From Armigeres subalbatus (lineage: Eukaryota; Arthropoda; Insecta; Diptera; Culicidae), in NCBI RefSeq assembly GCF_024139115.2, contig NC_085141.1:30519242-30583241 (forward strand): a stretch of 64,000 bases of DNA, given 5' to 3'. Shown here piece after piece: positions 54,054 through 64,000 of this stretch (the first letter of the stretch is position 1; each line of letters begins with the position of its first letter). The notes under the pieces were generated by a model. It was not told the origin of the DNA. It did not search any database and saw only the letters and a list, made by a program, of their open reading frames with translations. The position numbers were made by a program, and so were the translations under genes.

Positions 54054-57000
54054 AACATTTCATTTCATTTATTTAGTTTACATCTAAACAGATAACACTG
54101 AATCAACAATTTGACGCCACAATACACGGTTCGAGGCCGCATCTCTCCATCCTCGGATACGCCCCACGCTCGCCAAGTCGTTTTGCAACTGGTCTGCCCA
54201 TCTTGCTCGCTGCGCTCCACGCCGTCTCGTACCTGCCGGATCGGAAGCGAACACAATCTTTGCAGGGCTGCTGTCCGGCATGCTTGCAACATGTCCTGCC
54301 CATCGTACCCTTCCGGCTTTAGCTACCTTCTGGATACTGGGTTCGCCGTAGAGTTGGCGAGCTCATGGTTCATTCTTCGCTGCCACACACCGTCTTCTTG
54401 CACACCGCCAAAGATGGTCCTAAGCACCTGTCTCCCGAATACTCCGAGTGCTTGCAAGTCCTCCTCGAGCATTGTCCATGTTCCATGTCCGTAGAGGACA
54501 ACCGGTCTTATAAGCGTCTTGTACATGTCGCGCTCGGTTCCGCCCACAAGCATGTACTTTGTCTTTGATGCATTCACCATCAGTCCAACTTTTGTTGCTT
54601 CACGTTTCAGGCGGGTGTACAGTTCTGCCACCTTTGCAAATGTTCGGCCGACAATGTCCATGTCATCCACGAAGCAAATAAATTGACTGGATCTGTTGAA
54701 AATCGTACCCCGGCTGTTACACCCGGCTCTCCGCATGACACCTTCTAGCGCAATGTTGAACAACAGGCACGAAAGTCCATCACCTTGTCTTAGTCCCCGG
54801 CGCGATTCGAACGAACTGGAGTGTTCGCCCGAAATCTTCACACAGTTTTGCACACCATCCACCGTTGCTTTGATCAGTCTGGTAAGCTTCCCAGAGAAGC
54901 TGTTCTCGTCCATAATTTTCCATAGCTCCACGCGGTATACACTGTCGTATGCCGCCTTGAAATCAATGAACAGATGGTGCGTTGGGACCAGGTATTCACG
55001 GCATTTTTGAAGGATTTGCCGTACAGTAAAGAGCTGGTCCGTTGTCGAGTGGCCGTCAACGAAGCCGGCTTGATAACTTCCCACGAACTCATTCACTAAT
55101 GGTAACAGACGCCGGAAGATGATCTGGAATATAACTTTGTAGGTGGCATGAAGGATGGTGGTAAGGATGGTGATCGCTCAAAAAATCTCACACTCCAGCT
55201 TGTCGCCTTTCTTGTAGATGGGGCATATAACCCCTGTCCTTCCACTCCTCCGGTAGCTGTTCAGTTTCCCAGATTCTGACTATCAATTTGTGCAGGCAAG
55301 TGGCTAGCTTTTCCGTGATCATCTTGATGAGCTCAGCTCCGAAACCATCCTTACCAGCTGCTTTATTGGTCTTTAACTGTTGGATGGCATCCTTGACTTC
55401 CCTCAAGGTGGGGGCTGGTTGGCTTCCTTCGTCCGCTGAATTGACGTAGTCATCTCCTTCGCTGCCTTGACTTTCAGCGCCATTCAAATGTTTCTCGTAG
55501 TGCTGCTTCCACTTTTCGATCACCACACGTTCGTCCGTCAAGATGCTCCCATCCTTATCCCTGCACGGGATTCGTTGAGCTTCTGATAGAACTTGCGTGT
55601 TTCTTGAGAGCGGCACAGCTGTTCCATCTCCTCGTGCACCGCTTCTTCCAGGCGGCGTTTCTTTTCCAGAAAAAGGCGGGTCTGGTGTCTCCGCTTCCGT
55701 CTATAACGTTCCACGTTCTGCCGGGTACCTTGCTGCAGCGCGACCGCTCGCGCTGCGTCCTACTTCTCCAGAATCTGTCTGCAATCTTCGTCGAACTAAT
55801 CGTTCCGTCGACTTCGACCCACATACCCGACGTTGTTCTCCATTGCGTCGTTAATGGCTGTTTTGACTGTACTTCAGTCGCCTTAGGTCGTACCGCGGTG
55901 GTCGTCGGACGGATAGTTTTAGGCGCAGTACCATGGTCGGTAGTGGTCTGACTCGATGTTAGCGCCACGATATGTCCTGACATCGACAATGTCGGAGAAG
56001 TGCTGTCCATCAATCAGAACGTGGTCGACTGTGTGATTCTGTCTGCAGTGGTGATCTCCAGGTGTACCGATACGGAAGGCTGTGTTGGAAGTAGGTGCTG
56101 CGAATGGCCATATTCTTGGAGGCAGCGAAATCAATTAGTCGTAGGCCGTTTTCGTTCGTCAGCCGGTGTGCGCTGAACTTCCCAATAGTCGGTCTAAACT
56201 CTTCCTCTTGGCCAACCTGAGCGTTCAAATCTCCTATGATGATTTTGATGTCGTGGCTTGGGCAGCTGTCGCACTCACGTTTCAGCTGCGCGTAGAATGT
56301 GTCCTTATCATCATTAGTGCTTCCGGAGTGTGGGCTATGGACGTTGATTATGCTGAATTTGAAGAACCGGCCTTTGATCCTCAACCTGCACACTCTTTCA
56401 TTGATCGGCCACCACCCGATCACGCGCCTTTGCATAGCGCCCATTACTATGAAAGCTGTTTCCAGCTCGAGTGTTTTGCCGCAGCTCTGGTAGATGGTAT
56501 GATTACCTCTAAACATTCGCACCATTGATCCCTTCCAACAAACCTCCTGCAGCGCTACGATACCGAATCCACGGTCCTTGAGCACATCATCGAGTATGCG
56601 TGTGCTCCCGATGAAGTTGAGAGATTTGCAGTACTACGAACCAAGTTTCCAATCGCTAGTCCCTTTTTGTCGCAGTGGTCTTCGCTGATGGTTCCGGTCC
56701 GAACTCTCTTGTTGATTGTTCGTTGCGTATGTTTTTTTAAAGGCTGACTTGCAGGGCCTGACACCAAACCCCCTAAATTTCCGGAGGGCCATTCCTCCTT
56801 TTTCCCGGTGGGCCATGGTGCACAGTTTCACTTAGAGTCCCTCGCTGGCACTCGGACAATGATCAGGCGCCCCGAACATGGAGAATAGACGCTGTTGTGA
56901 GCCGATCCTGACATGGAGAACAGACGCTCAGTAAGATTTGCACCTCCGGAGAGGATCAAACCCCCAATTTTTACATCGAGCAAACAGCTTATAGAGACCG
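54054..57000 (-). mobile_element. RTE-like LINE, copy C (diverged subfamily)
   Basis: Same layout as copies A and B but clearly different in sequence. Minus strand: leader with HREKGGMALRKFRGFGVRPC, endonuclease (56640-55920: LKDRGFGIVALQEVCWKGSM, FSIINVHSPHSG, IIIGDLNAQVGQEEEF, ADHVLIDGQHFSD-like), linker, RT (55500-54400: IQQLKTNKAAGKDGFGAELI, SYQAGFVDGHSTTDQLF, FIDFKAAYDSVYR, SQFICFVDDMDIVGRT). The tail is DMYKTLIRPVVLYGHGTW, SKMGRPVAKRL. A stretch before DMYKTL is missing and several frames are broken. The 3' end has CATTT repeats (54057-54076). The catalytic box reads FVDD. Confidence 0.85.
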
Positions 57001-57465
57001 CACGGCACGGGGGACCTTTATGACTAAAATATGAGCATCGCCAAAACTTCCACTACGTGAAAATATAGCTCTTCAGCTTTCATTTCGTGACTATTTGAAA
57101 AAATCTACCGAGGGGTCTTGAACAACTTTTTTTCTCCCTGAAACGGATCTTTGTAGTTGGAAGACCAACGATTATTATTTATCGCGTCCCATTTAAAATG
57201 AGATTCCTGGATTTTTTTATTCAAATAATCGTATATGAACTCAGGGGTACCGAAATTACCAAGTTATAGTCTAAATTAATAGTTTGTTGGAGCTCAAGCG
57301 TCAAAGTGCATGACGAAGCCGAACTCGATATATTTATGTTATCCCCTGCAAACAGCTAAGAAAGGCTTGGATGGAGATTATGCTCTGCATCGTCATCTTA
57401 TGCACATATATACCCAATTCTTTCCCAAATATATACCAAAATTGAAACTTTGGTGGTAAATTTGA

Positions 57466-57592
57466 TGGTAAAAAATGGTAACTTGGCTTAGAAACCTCGC
57501 AGTTAATAACTGTGGAAGTGCTGATTGAACACTCAACTGTGAGGCGGCAATGTCTTAGTGGGGAATGTAATGCCAAAATGAAGAAGGAGAAG
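57466..57592 (+). repeat. 5'-truncated Feilai-like SINE
   Basis: AAATGGTAACTTGGCTTAGA, AACCTCGCAGTTAATAACTG, then TGTGAGGCGGCAATGTCTTA and a GAAGAAGGAGAAG tail: the 3' half of the SINE at 48119-48411, opposite orientation. Confidence 0.8.
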
Positions 57593-58604
57593 TAATGTAG
57601 ATACACATAATTCACTTTTTACAGTTTTTTCTGTCGTATTTTTGATTGTGTAACTTCAATTTATCACTAAAAACTATCCAACATGCTCATAGAAATCCTT
57701 AATACCTCATTCAAATAGAAATCAGATTTCAATTGATATACGGTAAACAGATGAGCGCAAAAATGAGTCATGCTAAGTGCACAATAAAGGCAAAAATGGA
57801 AGTAAATATCTAGCTTTTAGTTTAAAATAAAATCTCTTCTGATTTCAACAAAAAGTGACATGGGTATAAAAAAAACTTAAAAATATGTACTGTATTTTGT
57901 CCTAGAGATCATATCGCATAGATGCATAGTTGATGAGAACGAGTGATTCATCCAGACAAGCAAATTCATTTTACTACAAATGTTGTGGCAAACATGCAAC
58001 TTTCTATGATATTGCACTGCGTGAGCTTGGAGAAATACTCATTCGAAACGATTATTTTCACTCGAAATTCATTACCAATTTAAAAATTAGTCCACTTTTC
58101 ATTGTGTTGTCGCATTATTACTATTTTGCTTTTGGCAATCACTTTCAATAACGTTCAATTATTTGGTCAAGCCGAATACCACCAACATAAAACGCAAACA
58201 CAAAACCTGGACGATCAGAACCAGGGTAGTTTTAGAAGTTTTTGGAGAAGAGTTTGAATTTTTAGACACAAAAATCGTGCTGAAGGGATGACTCTAATAA
58301 AATCTAAATTGCCTAAGAGTTCAGAAAAGTTAACCAGTAAACGAAGACACTTATTTTCATGACTCTTGGAACAACCACCAGGCTTTGAAGTAATCGATGA
58401 GCTTTACTTTTATTCATCTATCTAGTGGAAAAAATCTAGCTCAACAATGATCAGAAGCGTAATTTAGAAAAGCTTTACTAATTATTAAGCCCCGTTAATA
58501 TTTATAAAAACTCCATAGAATAAAATGTATTCCTTACTTTCAAAACCAAAAATATATTTATAAAACCATCCCACATAGAAATGCCTAGAAAATATCTAAC
58601 ATAA

Positions 58605-58672
58605 AATTTTCCTAGACCGGACCGGGGATACGACTCAGCCACCTCCAACATGGTCTTGGTATGCTTATCTCG
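58605..58672 (-). repeat. Fragment of SINE tRNA-like region
   Basis: TCCTAGACCGGACCGGGGAT, ACGACTCAGCCACCTCCAAC and ATGGTCTTG match the head region of the 48119-48411 SINE, with a damaged B-box. Only about 65 bp remain. Confidence 0.6.
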
Positions 58673-59280
58673 GTAGGTTAAAATAGTTTTATATTATCTT
58701 GGAAATGTTATAAAAAATCATTAGGTTTTAAGAAATCGTTATGTCTTGAATGTCGGAATCCTGTCGTTTTTTGAGCTCAAACAATCAATTTGAAATTTCT
58801 CAATTATCTGGAATAATTTCTACGAATTTCGCTAATTTTCATTTAAATCCAAAAATATAAAATTGACACTAAACAAACACTGTTAAAAATATTAGTGGGT
58901 TCAACCCTTGCGAAGCAGTATGTTTGCTAGCCAAATGTTGAACTTAATAATTTTGGCTCCGTCATGCTTTTCCATATTTGAGCCTTTTAAATTAGGTTCA
59001 AAATAAAAGAACATGAAGAATATACATTCCTTGCATTTAATTCATGAAAAATAGTTAAAAAAATAAATGACAAGTCAACTCGTGAGGGACTCGTGACTGG
59101 CAGCTGGTATTAGATTAGAATGCAGGTTCCATTTGGAAAGGAAAAAAAAAATGTACGGGACCCCCCGGTAGATTTTTTTGAAATACCCAGGAAATGAAAG
59201 ATAAGAAGCTATATTTTCACGTAGTTGAAATTTTAGCCATGCTCATTTTTTTGTGATAATATTGTTCTACTGAACACGCC

Positions 59281-59592
59281 GTGACCGATTTACGCTCAGA
59301 TTTTTCATATCCTGAAATGAAAACTCCTCAACATAATTCCGACTCGAAGGACAAGCTAAAACGGGTTTTGCGTCTACTAATCGACGTGTCGGTGTTTATT
59401 ACACCTTTTCAGGGATTTCAAAAATTTGAATGTTTTAAAGTGAATTTAATGGACCAGTCTAGAGGGTGTGTTTACGTGCTGTTTGACTTACAGAGGCTGC
59501 GTTTTGTTGTACTTGTGTATGTCATGTCCGACATATTGCTGTCTGAGAGTTTTAATAATGGCGTCCAACTACGGCTAACTTTTCGTGATTAA
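59281..59592 (+). other. Unrecognised 103-codon open frame
   Basis: Opens MTDLRSDFSYPEMKTPQHNS, then LKRVLRLLIDVSVFITPF and YVLFDLQRLRFVVLVYVMSD. It is longer than most frames here and somewhat GC-richer, but no family is recognised, no splice context or start signal stands out, and it is next to repeat DNA. Probably a repeat relic or chance. Confidence 0.2.
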
Positions 59593-59634
59593 AATTGTGT
59601 GCTTGATTTTAACATTTTTATTACTTACTGCATG

Positions 59635-59830
59635 TGTGTTACAATGCGAATGATCCTTAACACCTCTCCCAGGACACGAATTTCTGACTTCCACCGTCTT
59701 TCAGGGGATATAACACTTAACAAACGCGTTGGTGACTGTTGGTATCGGTTCAGGGTTCGTTGCTTGGCGTCCGAATAGCAGGACAGTCAGGATTCGTGTT
59801 CCAACTAGATAATCAAATTTTAATTACAAA
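59635..59830 (+). pseudogene. Jockey-type RT C-terminal end, second fragment
   Basis: MRMILNTSPRTRISDFHRLS, then GDITLNKRVGDCWYRFRVRC up to a TAG at about 59780. It matches the end of the fragment at 53681-54053 (RMILNTPPRTRTSEVHRLAG), opposite strand and 5'-truncated. Confidence 0.7.
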
Positions 59831-60429
59831 AAGTTGCTTATCAAATTTAAATTTATCAGAACTCTTAAGGAGTCAGTTGGAAAACTGAATCATTAATACA
59901 TAGTGGAGTGCAGATTGTTCCCAATTCGACCGTTTGTCCCAAATCCCCAGTCTTTATCACAGATGACGCTATCAGCGAATATGCCTGTATGGTCAGTGGA
60001 ACGTTGCTACAGCTATAAGGATAGCTTTTAGAAAAACCAAAACCAACAGACAAAGGCTGTTGTGTTGTAGATAAGTTGTTTGAACCTCAGTGGATTGAAT
60101 CAAAATGCTGTACATTTTAATATTCTATTTTCTAACGTTTACCTACGCTATTCGTAAAATTCGCTTTTTAAGTAAAGTCTTTTTTATTTGTACTACGACA
60201 GAAGATACCTAACAATTAGAAACATCAGTCAAAAGGCTTTGGTAATTTAGATAGAGGCAACTGTGACATTGTTACATCTAGTTCTTCACAGGAGAAGTGA
60301 TTATTTTATATAGTTTTCAACCATACATTAACATTCTCCCACTTCCAAGATTCAATTATCGACTAGTGCTCCATCAACACGCATTCCTAATAGCCTTTCC
60401 TGATAGATTGTCATTGTTTCTGTTTCACT
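59831..60429. other. Intergenic DNA, nothing recognised
   Basis: AT-rich, no coding peptide or repeat structure seen. Confidence 0.45.
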
Positions 60430-61391
60430 CGTTCTAGGTGAGCCAGGTGATACCACCCCGAACCGGACCACTCGCTATTTGCATATGCTCACGATCGAAA
60501 ACGGATACCATTTTTTTTTTGCTATCGCTCCGGACATAATCGAGTACACCGGCGGACTGACGGCCCCGTAGTCAGATGCTGTTTACCTGCACCCACCGTA
60601 GTAATCTACGACCGAGCCCCTATAGCTAGCTGTAGTCTATCGCGGGCGCCTGTGTGCAAAGCATTTGCGGTTGTTTTTTGAGGTTATTTTGCAACGCACA
60701 TCAGACATCAGAGATATGCGCATGTGGGCGCGTCACACACGTGAACCGCAGTTCGATTCGCGATCGCGCGCTTGAGTTTGCTCTCATTTTCCAATCAAAG
60801 TCACCGCCGCCGATGCTGCGTTAGAGCTAGTGGAGGGGCCATAGTGTTCGATTTGATCGTGATTGTCATCGGTTGCTGCGAGTGCGATGAACGGGGATCG
60901 TCGGTGATGGTTGGTGACCTTCGATTTTAGTGCATTTTTTCAGTGTTTAGGCACATGAGTTTCCGCGCAAAGTTTGTGAATTACAAAAGCATTTGTAAAA
61001 AAAATCCCATACGTTGAAATCAAAGCATCGGAGAGGCAAGGTCAATGAAATTGAGTGGAGGTGCGTGTGGTGAAATCACTCGCTAGTACGGAATTCCCAA
61101 CTGTGGCTGGAGGAAGAAAATTGGTTTGCGTTTAATCGAATCCAGCTGTTTCGAATTTGGCGGTGTGCGATGATGCAAATGGGATAATTTATTCAGTTGC
61201 CTTTGCAGCTTGAATTGCCGAGAAGGGAAGAAGTGAGAAGAAACACCGTTCACTGATCGGGTGTTGGTATAATTGGTATGTGAAGAATGTGAATCGGCGC
61301 AAGGTGTTTGTGAGAGGTGTCTACCACAACGATTAATGAACTCGTTAATTCCGGCGCAATTGAAATTGTTATTTCAAGGGAGCGAGACTAT
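60430..61391 (+). promoter_or_regulatory. Probable promoter and long 5' UTR of a downstream + strand gene
   Basis: GC-rich, CpG-containing, non-repetitive stretch (GAACCGCAGTTCGATTCGCG, CGATCGCGCGC, GTCACCGCCGCCGATGCTGC) unlike the AT-rich repeat DNA around. An insect initiator-like TTTTTCAGTGT lies near 60946. Several upstream ATG triplets lead to short frames only, as in long 5' UTRs of regulatory genes. No transcript evidence is possible here. Confidence 0.4.
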
Positions 61392-61425
61392 ATGACCCGT
61401 AATCTGTCGATTGCTGTTCCTGAAG
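61392..61425 (+). CDS. Possible first coding exon of an unidentified gene
   Basis: ATG at 61392 gives MTRNLSIAVPE plus one base, ending at a strong donor GAAG/GTAAGATAAT. The context before the ATG is ACTAT. If real, the next exon lies beyond the window, and the satellite at 61640 onward would be in its first intron. Eleven residues are too few to identify a family. Confidence 0.35.
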
Positions 61426-61639
61426 GTAAGATAATCGTGAATGATGACATGGTAGAATTCTGAAAAATATATGAGAGATGGCGGCACCGATGATAAGCGT
61501 GTTTGCTTCTGGGATCAATGCTTGTCGGTGCCGTTAGCAATTTCCAATAAAAAAATTAAAGCAATCGGTGGAAAAAGGGCTACTCTTTATAACGCCGTCT
61601 ACAGTGTCTCAGACTTGACTCTATTTTCAATTATTTTAC

Positions 61640-64000
61640 AGATTCAATCCAAATCCAATCCAAAGTCAATGCAAATCCAATGCAAAGTAAATCCAAATCC
61701 AATCCAAATCTAATCCAAAGTCAATCCAAATCCAATCCAAAATCAATCCAAATCCAATAGAATCCAATCCAAATCCAATCAAAATCCTATCAAAATTCAA
61801 TCCAAATCCAACCTAAATCCAAATCCAATCCAAAACCAATCCAAATCCAATCCAAATCCAATCCAAATCCAATCCAAATCCAATCCAAATCCAATCCAAA
61901 TCCAATCCAAATCCAATCCAAATCCAATCCAAATCCAATCCAAATCCAATCCAAATCCAATCCCAATCCAATCCCAATCCAAACCAATCCAAACCAATCC
62001 AAACCAATCCAAACCAATCCAAACCAATCCAAACCAATCCAAACCAAACCAATCCCAAACCAATCCAAACCAATCCAAACCAATCCAAACCAATCCAAAC
62101 CAATCCAAACCAATCCAAACCCAATCCAATCCAAACCAACCAAACCAATCCAAACCAATCCAAACCAAACCAATCCAAACCAATCCAAACCAATCCAAAC
62201 CAATCCAAACCAACCAAACCAATCCAAACCAATCCAAACCAATCCAAACCAATCCAAACCAACCAAACCAATCCAAACCAATCCAAACCAACCAAACCAA
62301 TCCAAACCAATCCAAACCAACCAAACCAATCCAAACCAACCAAACCAATCCAAACCAATCCAAACCAATCCAAACCAATCCAAACCAACCAAACCAATCC
62401 AAACCAATCCAAACCAACCAAACCAATCCAAACCAACCAAACCAATCCAAACCAATCCAAACCAATCCAACCAACCAACCAAACCAATCCAAACCAATCC
62501 AAACCAATCCAAACCAATCCAAACCAACCAAACCAATCCAAACCAATCCAAACCAATCCAAACCAATCCAAACCAATCCAAACCAACCAAACCAATCCAA
62601 TCCAAACCAATCCAAACCAATCCAAACCAATCCAAACCAATCCAAACCAATCCAAACCAATCCAAACACAATCCCAAACAACCAAAACCAATCCAAACCA
62701 ATCCAAACCAATCCAACCAATCCAAACCAATCCAAACCAATCCAAACCAATCCAAACCAATCCAAACCAACCAAACCAACCAAACCAATCCAAACCAACC
62801 AAACCAATCCAAACCAATCCAAACCAATCCAAACCAATCCAAACCAATCCAAACCAATCCAAACCAATCCAAACCAATCCAAACCAATCCAAACCAATCC
62901 AAACCAATCCAAACCAACCAAACCAATCAAACCAACCAAACCAATCCAAACCAATCCAAACCAATCCAAACCAACCAAACCAATCCAAACCAACCAAACC
63001 AATCCAAACCAATCCAAACCAATCCAAACCAATCCAAACCAATCCAAACCAATCCAAACCAATCCAAACCAACCAAACCAATCCAAACCAACCAAACCAA
63101 TCCAAACCAATCCAAACCAACCAAACCAACCAAACCAATCCAAACCAATCCAAACCAATCCAAACCAATCCAAACCAACCAAACCAATCCAAACCAATCC
63201 AAACCAATCCAAACCAATCCAAACCAATCCAAACCAATCCAAACCAATCCAAACCAATCCAAACCAATCCAAACCAATCCAAACCAATCCAAACCAATCC
63301 AAACCAATCCAAACCAACCAAACCAATCCAACCAATCCAAACCAACCAAACCAATCCAAACCAATCCAAACCAATCCAAACCAATCCAAACCAACCAAAC
63401 CAATCCAAACCAATCCAAACCAATCCAAACCAACCAAACCAATCCAAACCAATCCAAACCAATCCAAACCAACCAAACCAACCAAACCAATCCCAAACCA
63501 ATCCAAACCAATCCAAACCAATCCAAACCAATCCAAACCAATCCAAACCAATCCAAACCAATCCAATCCAAACCAACCAAACCAATCCAAACCAATCCAA
63601 ACCAATCCAAACCAATCCAAACCAATCCAAACCAATCCAAACCAACCAAACCAATCCAAACCAATCCAAACCAATCCAAACCAATCCAAACCAATCCAAA
63701 CCAATCCAAACCAATCCAAACCAATCCAAACCAATCCAAACCAACCAAACCAATCCAAACCAATCCAAACCAATCCAAACCAACCAAACCAACCAAACCA
63801 ATCCAAACCAATCCAAACCAATCCAAACCAATCCAAACCAATCCAACCAATCCAAACCAATCCAAACCCAACCAAACCAATCAAACCAATCCAAACCAAT
63901 CCAAACCAATCCAAACCAATCCAAACACAACCAAACCAATCCAAACCAACCAATCCAATCCAAACCAATCCAAACCAATCCAAACCAACCAAACCAATCC
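61640..64000. repeat. Satellite/minisatellite array, 12-bp then 10-bp units, runs off the window
   Basis: 61640-61980 is built mostly of TCCAATCCAAA/AATCCAATCCAA units (11-12 bp). From about 61980 to the end the unit is CCAATCCAAA (10 bp), broken at intervals by an extra CCAAA or CCAAC (5 bp), giving AACCAACCAAACC. On the other strand the unit TTTGGATTGG has no stop in any frame, so all three minus frames are open for hundreds of codons with the same cyclic peptide (GLDWFGLVWI). That is a consequence of a 10-bp period and not a gene. Copy number is above 200. Confidence 0.95.

Larger units (their letters stand above)
57014..59257. repeat. Pair of inverted 110-bp repeats 2.2 kb apart
   Basis: 57014-57135 and 59140-59257 are inverted relatives: ACTACGTGAAAATATAGCT, CTTTCATTTC and AAATCTACCG recur on opposite strands, with about 80% match by eye. 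They may be the ends of one old element or two copies of one repeat. The DNA between is AT-rich with two SINE fragments and no recognised gene. Confidence 0.6.

Noticed and set aside
61790..63992. Three very long minus-strand ORFs of Trp/Gly/Leu repeats
   Set aside because: They arise from a stop-free 10-bp satellite unit read in three frames; same cyclic peptide in each, no start context, no unique sequence.
62000..64000. CRISPR array
   Set aside because: Regular repeats, but no unique spacers between them; simple satellite in a eukaryotic genome.
61980..64000. Telomeric repeat
   Set aside because: Unit CCAATCCAAA is not TTAGG and is interrupted irregularly; position and unit fit a satellite.

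Overview
The window looks like genomic DNA of a culicine mosquito, probably Aedes or a close relative. It has one conserved gene with short exons scattered over about 38 kb. The introns and flanks are packed with broken non-LTR retrotransposons of types typical of Aedes (Juan-like Jockey, RTE-like, R1-like, and an RNase-H-bearing I/LOA-like element), MITEs, tRNA-derived SINEs and simple repeats. The species assignment is inference from this repeat mix, not from a search.

The one well-supported host gene is the mRNA export receptor NXF1 (small bonus/TAP), on the + strand from 1822 to 40269. Six coding exons give a 655-residue protein with an RG-rich N-terminus, RRM, leucine-rich repeats, NTF2-like domain and C-terminal UBA-like (TAP-C) domain. 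All junctions are GT-AG and phase-consistent. Exons 3 and 4 are 110 and 37 nt. That is the exon pair known to flank the retained 'cassette' intron of NXF1 genes in other animals. Here the intron is 2,027 nt, and read-through would give a 400-residue truncated isoform.

Intron 2 (2875-19189) carries Ty3/gypsy and Ty1/copia relics, a perfect 112-bp-arm palindrome, an internally deleted LINE split by a 1.95-kb TA-flanked element, a head-to-head pair of tRNA-derived SINEs, and a 3.85-kb DNA transposon. That transposon has terminal inverted repeats of about 520 bp and a decayed coding region with a DDE-like motif set (11699-15551). It is the most unusual element in the window. Intron 4 (21364-39289) holds an I/LOA-like LINE broken by three or more insertions, including a foldback element with minisatellite termini and a 9-bp target duplication. 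It also holds a Juan-like LINE containing a further LINE fragment, which in turn contains an RTE element. Two more TIR repeats lie just before exon 5.

Downstream of NXF1 (40270-61400) are a Jockey-type gag relic, an R1-like LINE relic, two more RTE-like copies, a second Juan-like fragment split by a tRNA-derived SINE, a dead mariner-type transposon, a candidate solo LTR and degenerate tandem repeats. At 60.4-61.4 kb a GC-richer, non-repetitive stretch ends in a possible short first coding exon of another + strand gene. The window ends in at least 2.36 kb of a 10-12 bp satellite whose long minus-strand ORFs are artefacts of its period.

Apart from NXF1 and the possible 3' gene start, every coding segment recognised is a mobile-element relic. 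None looks intact.
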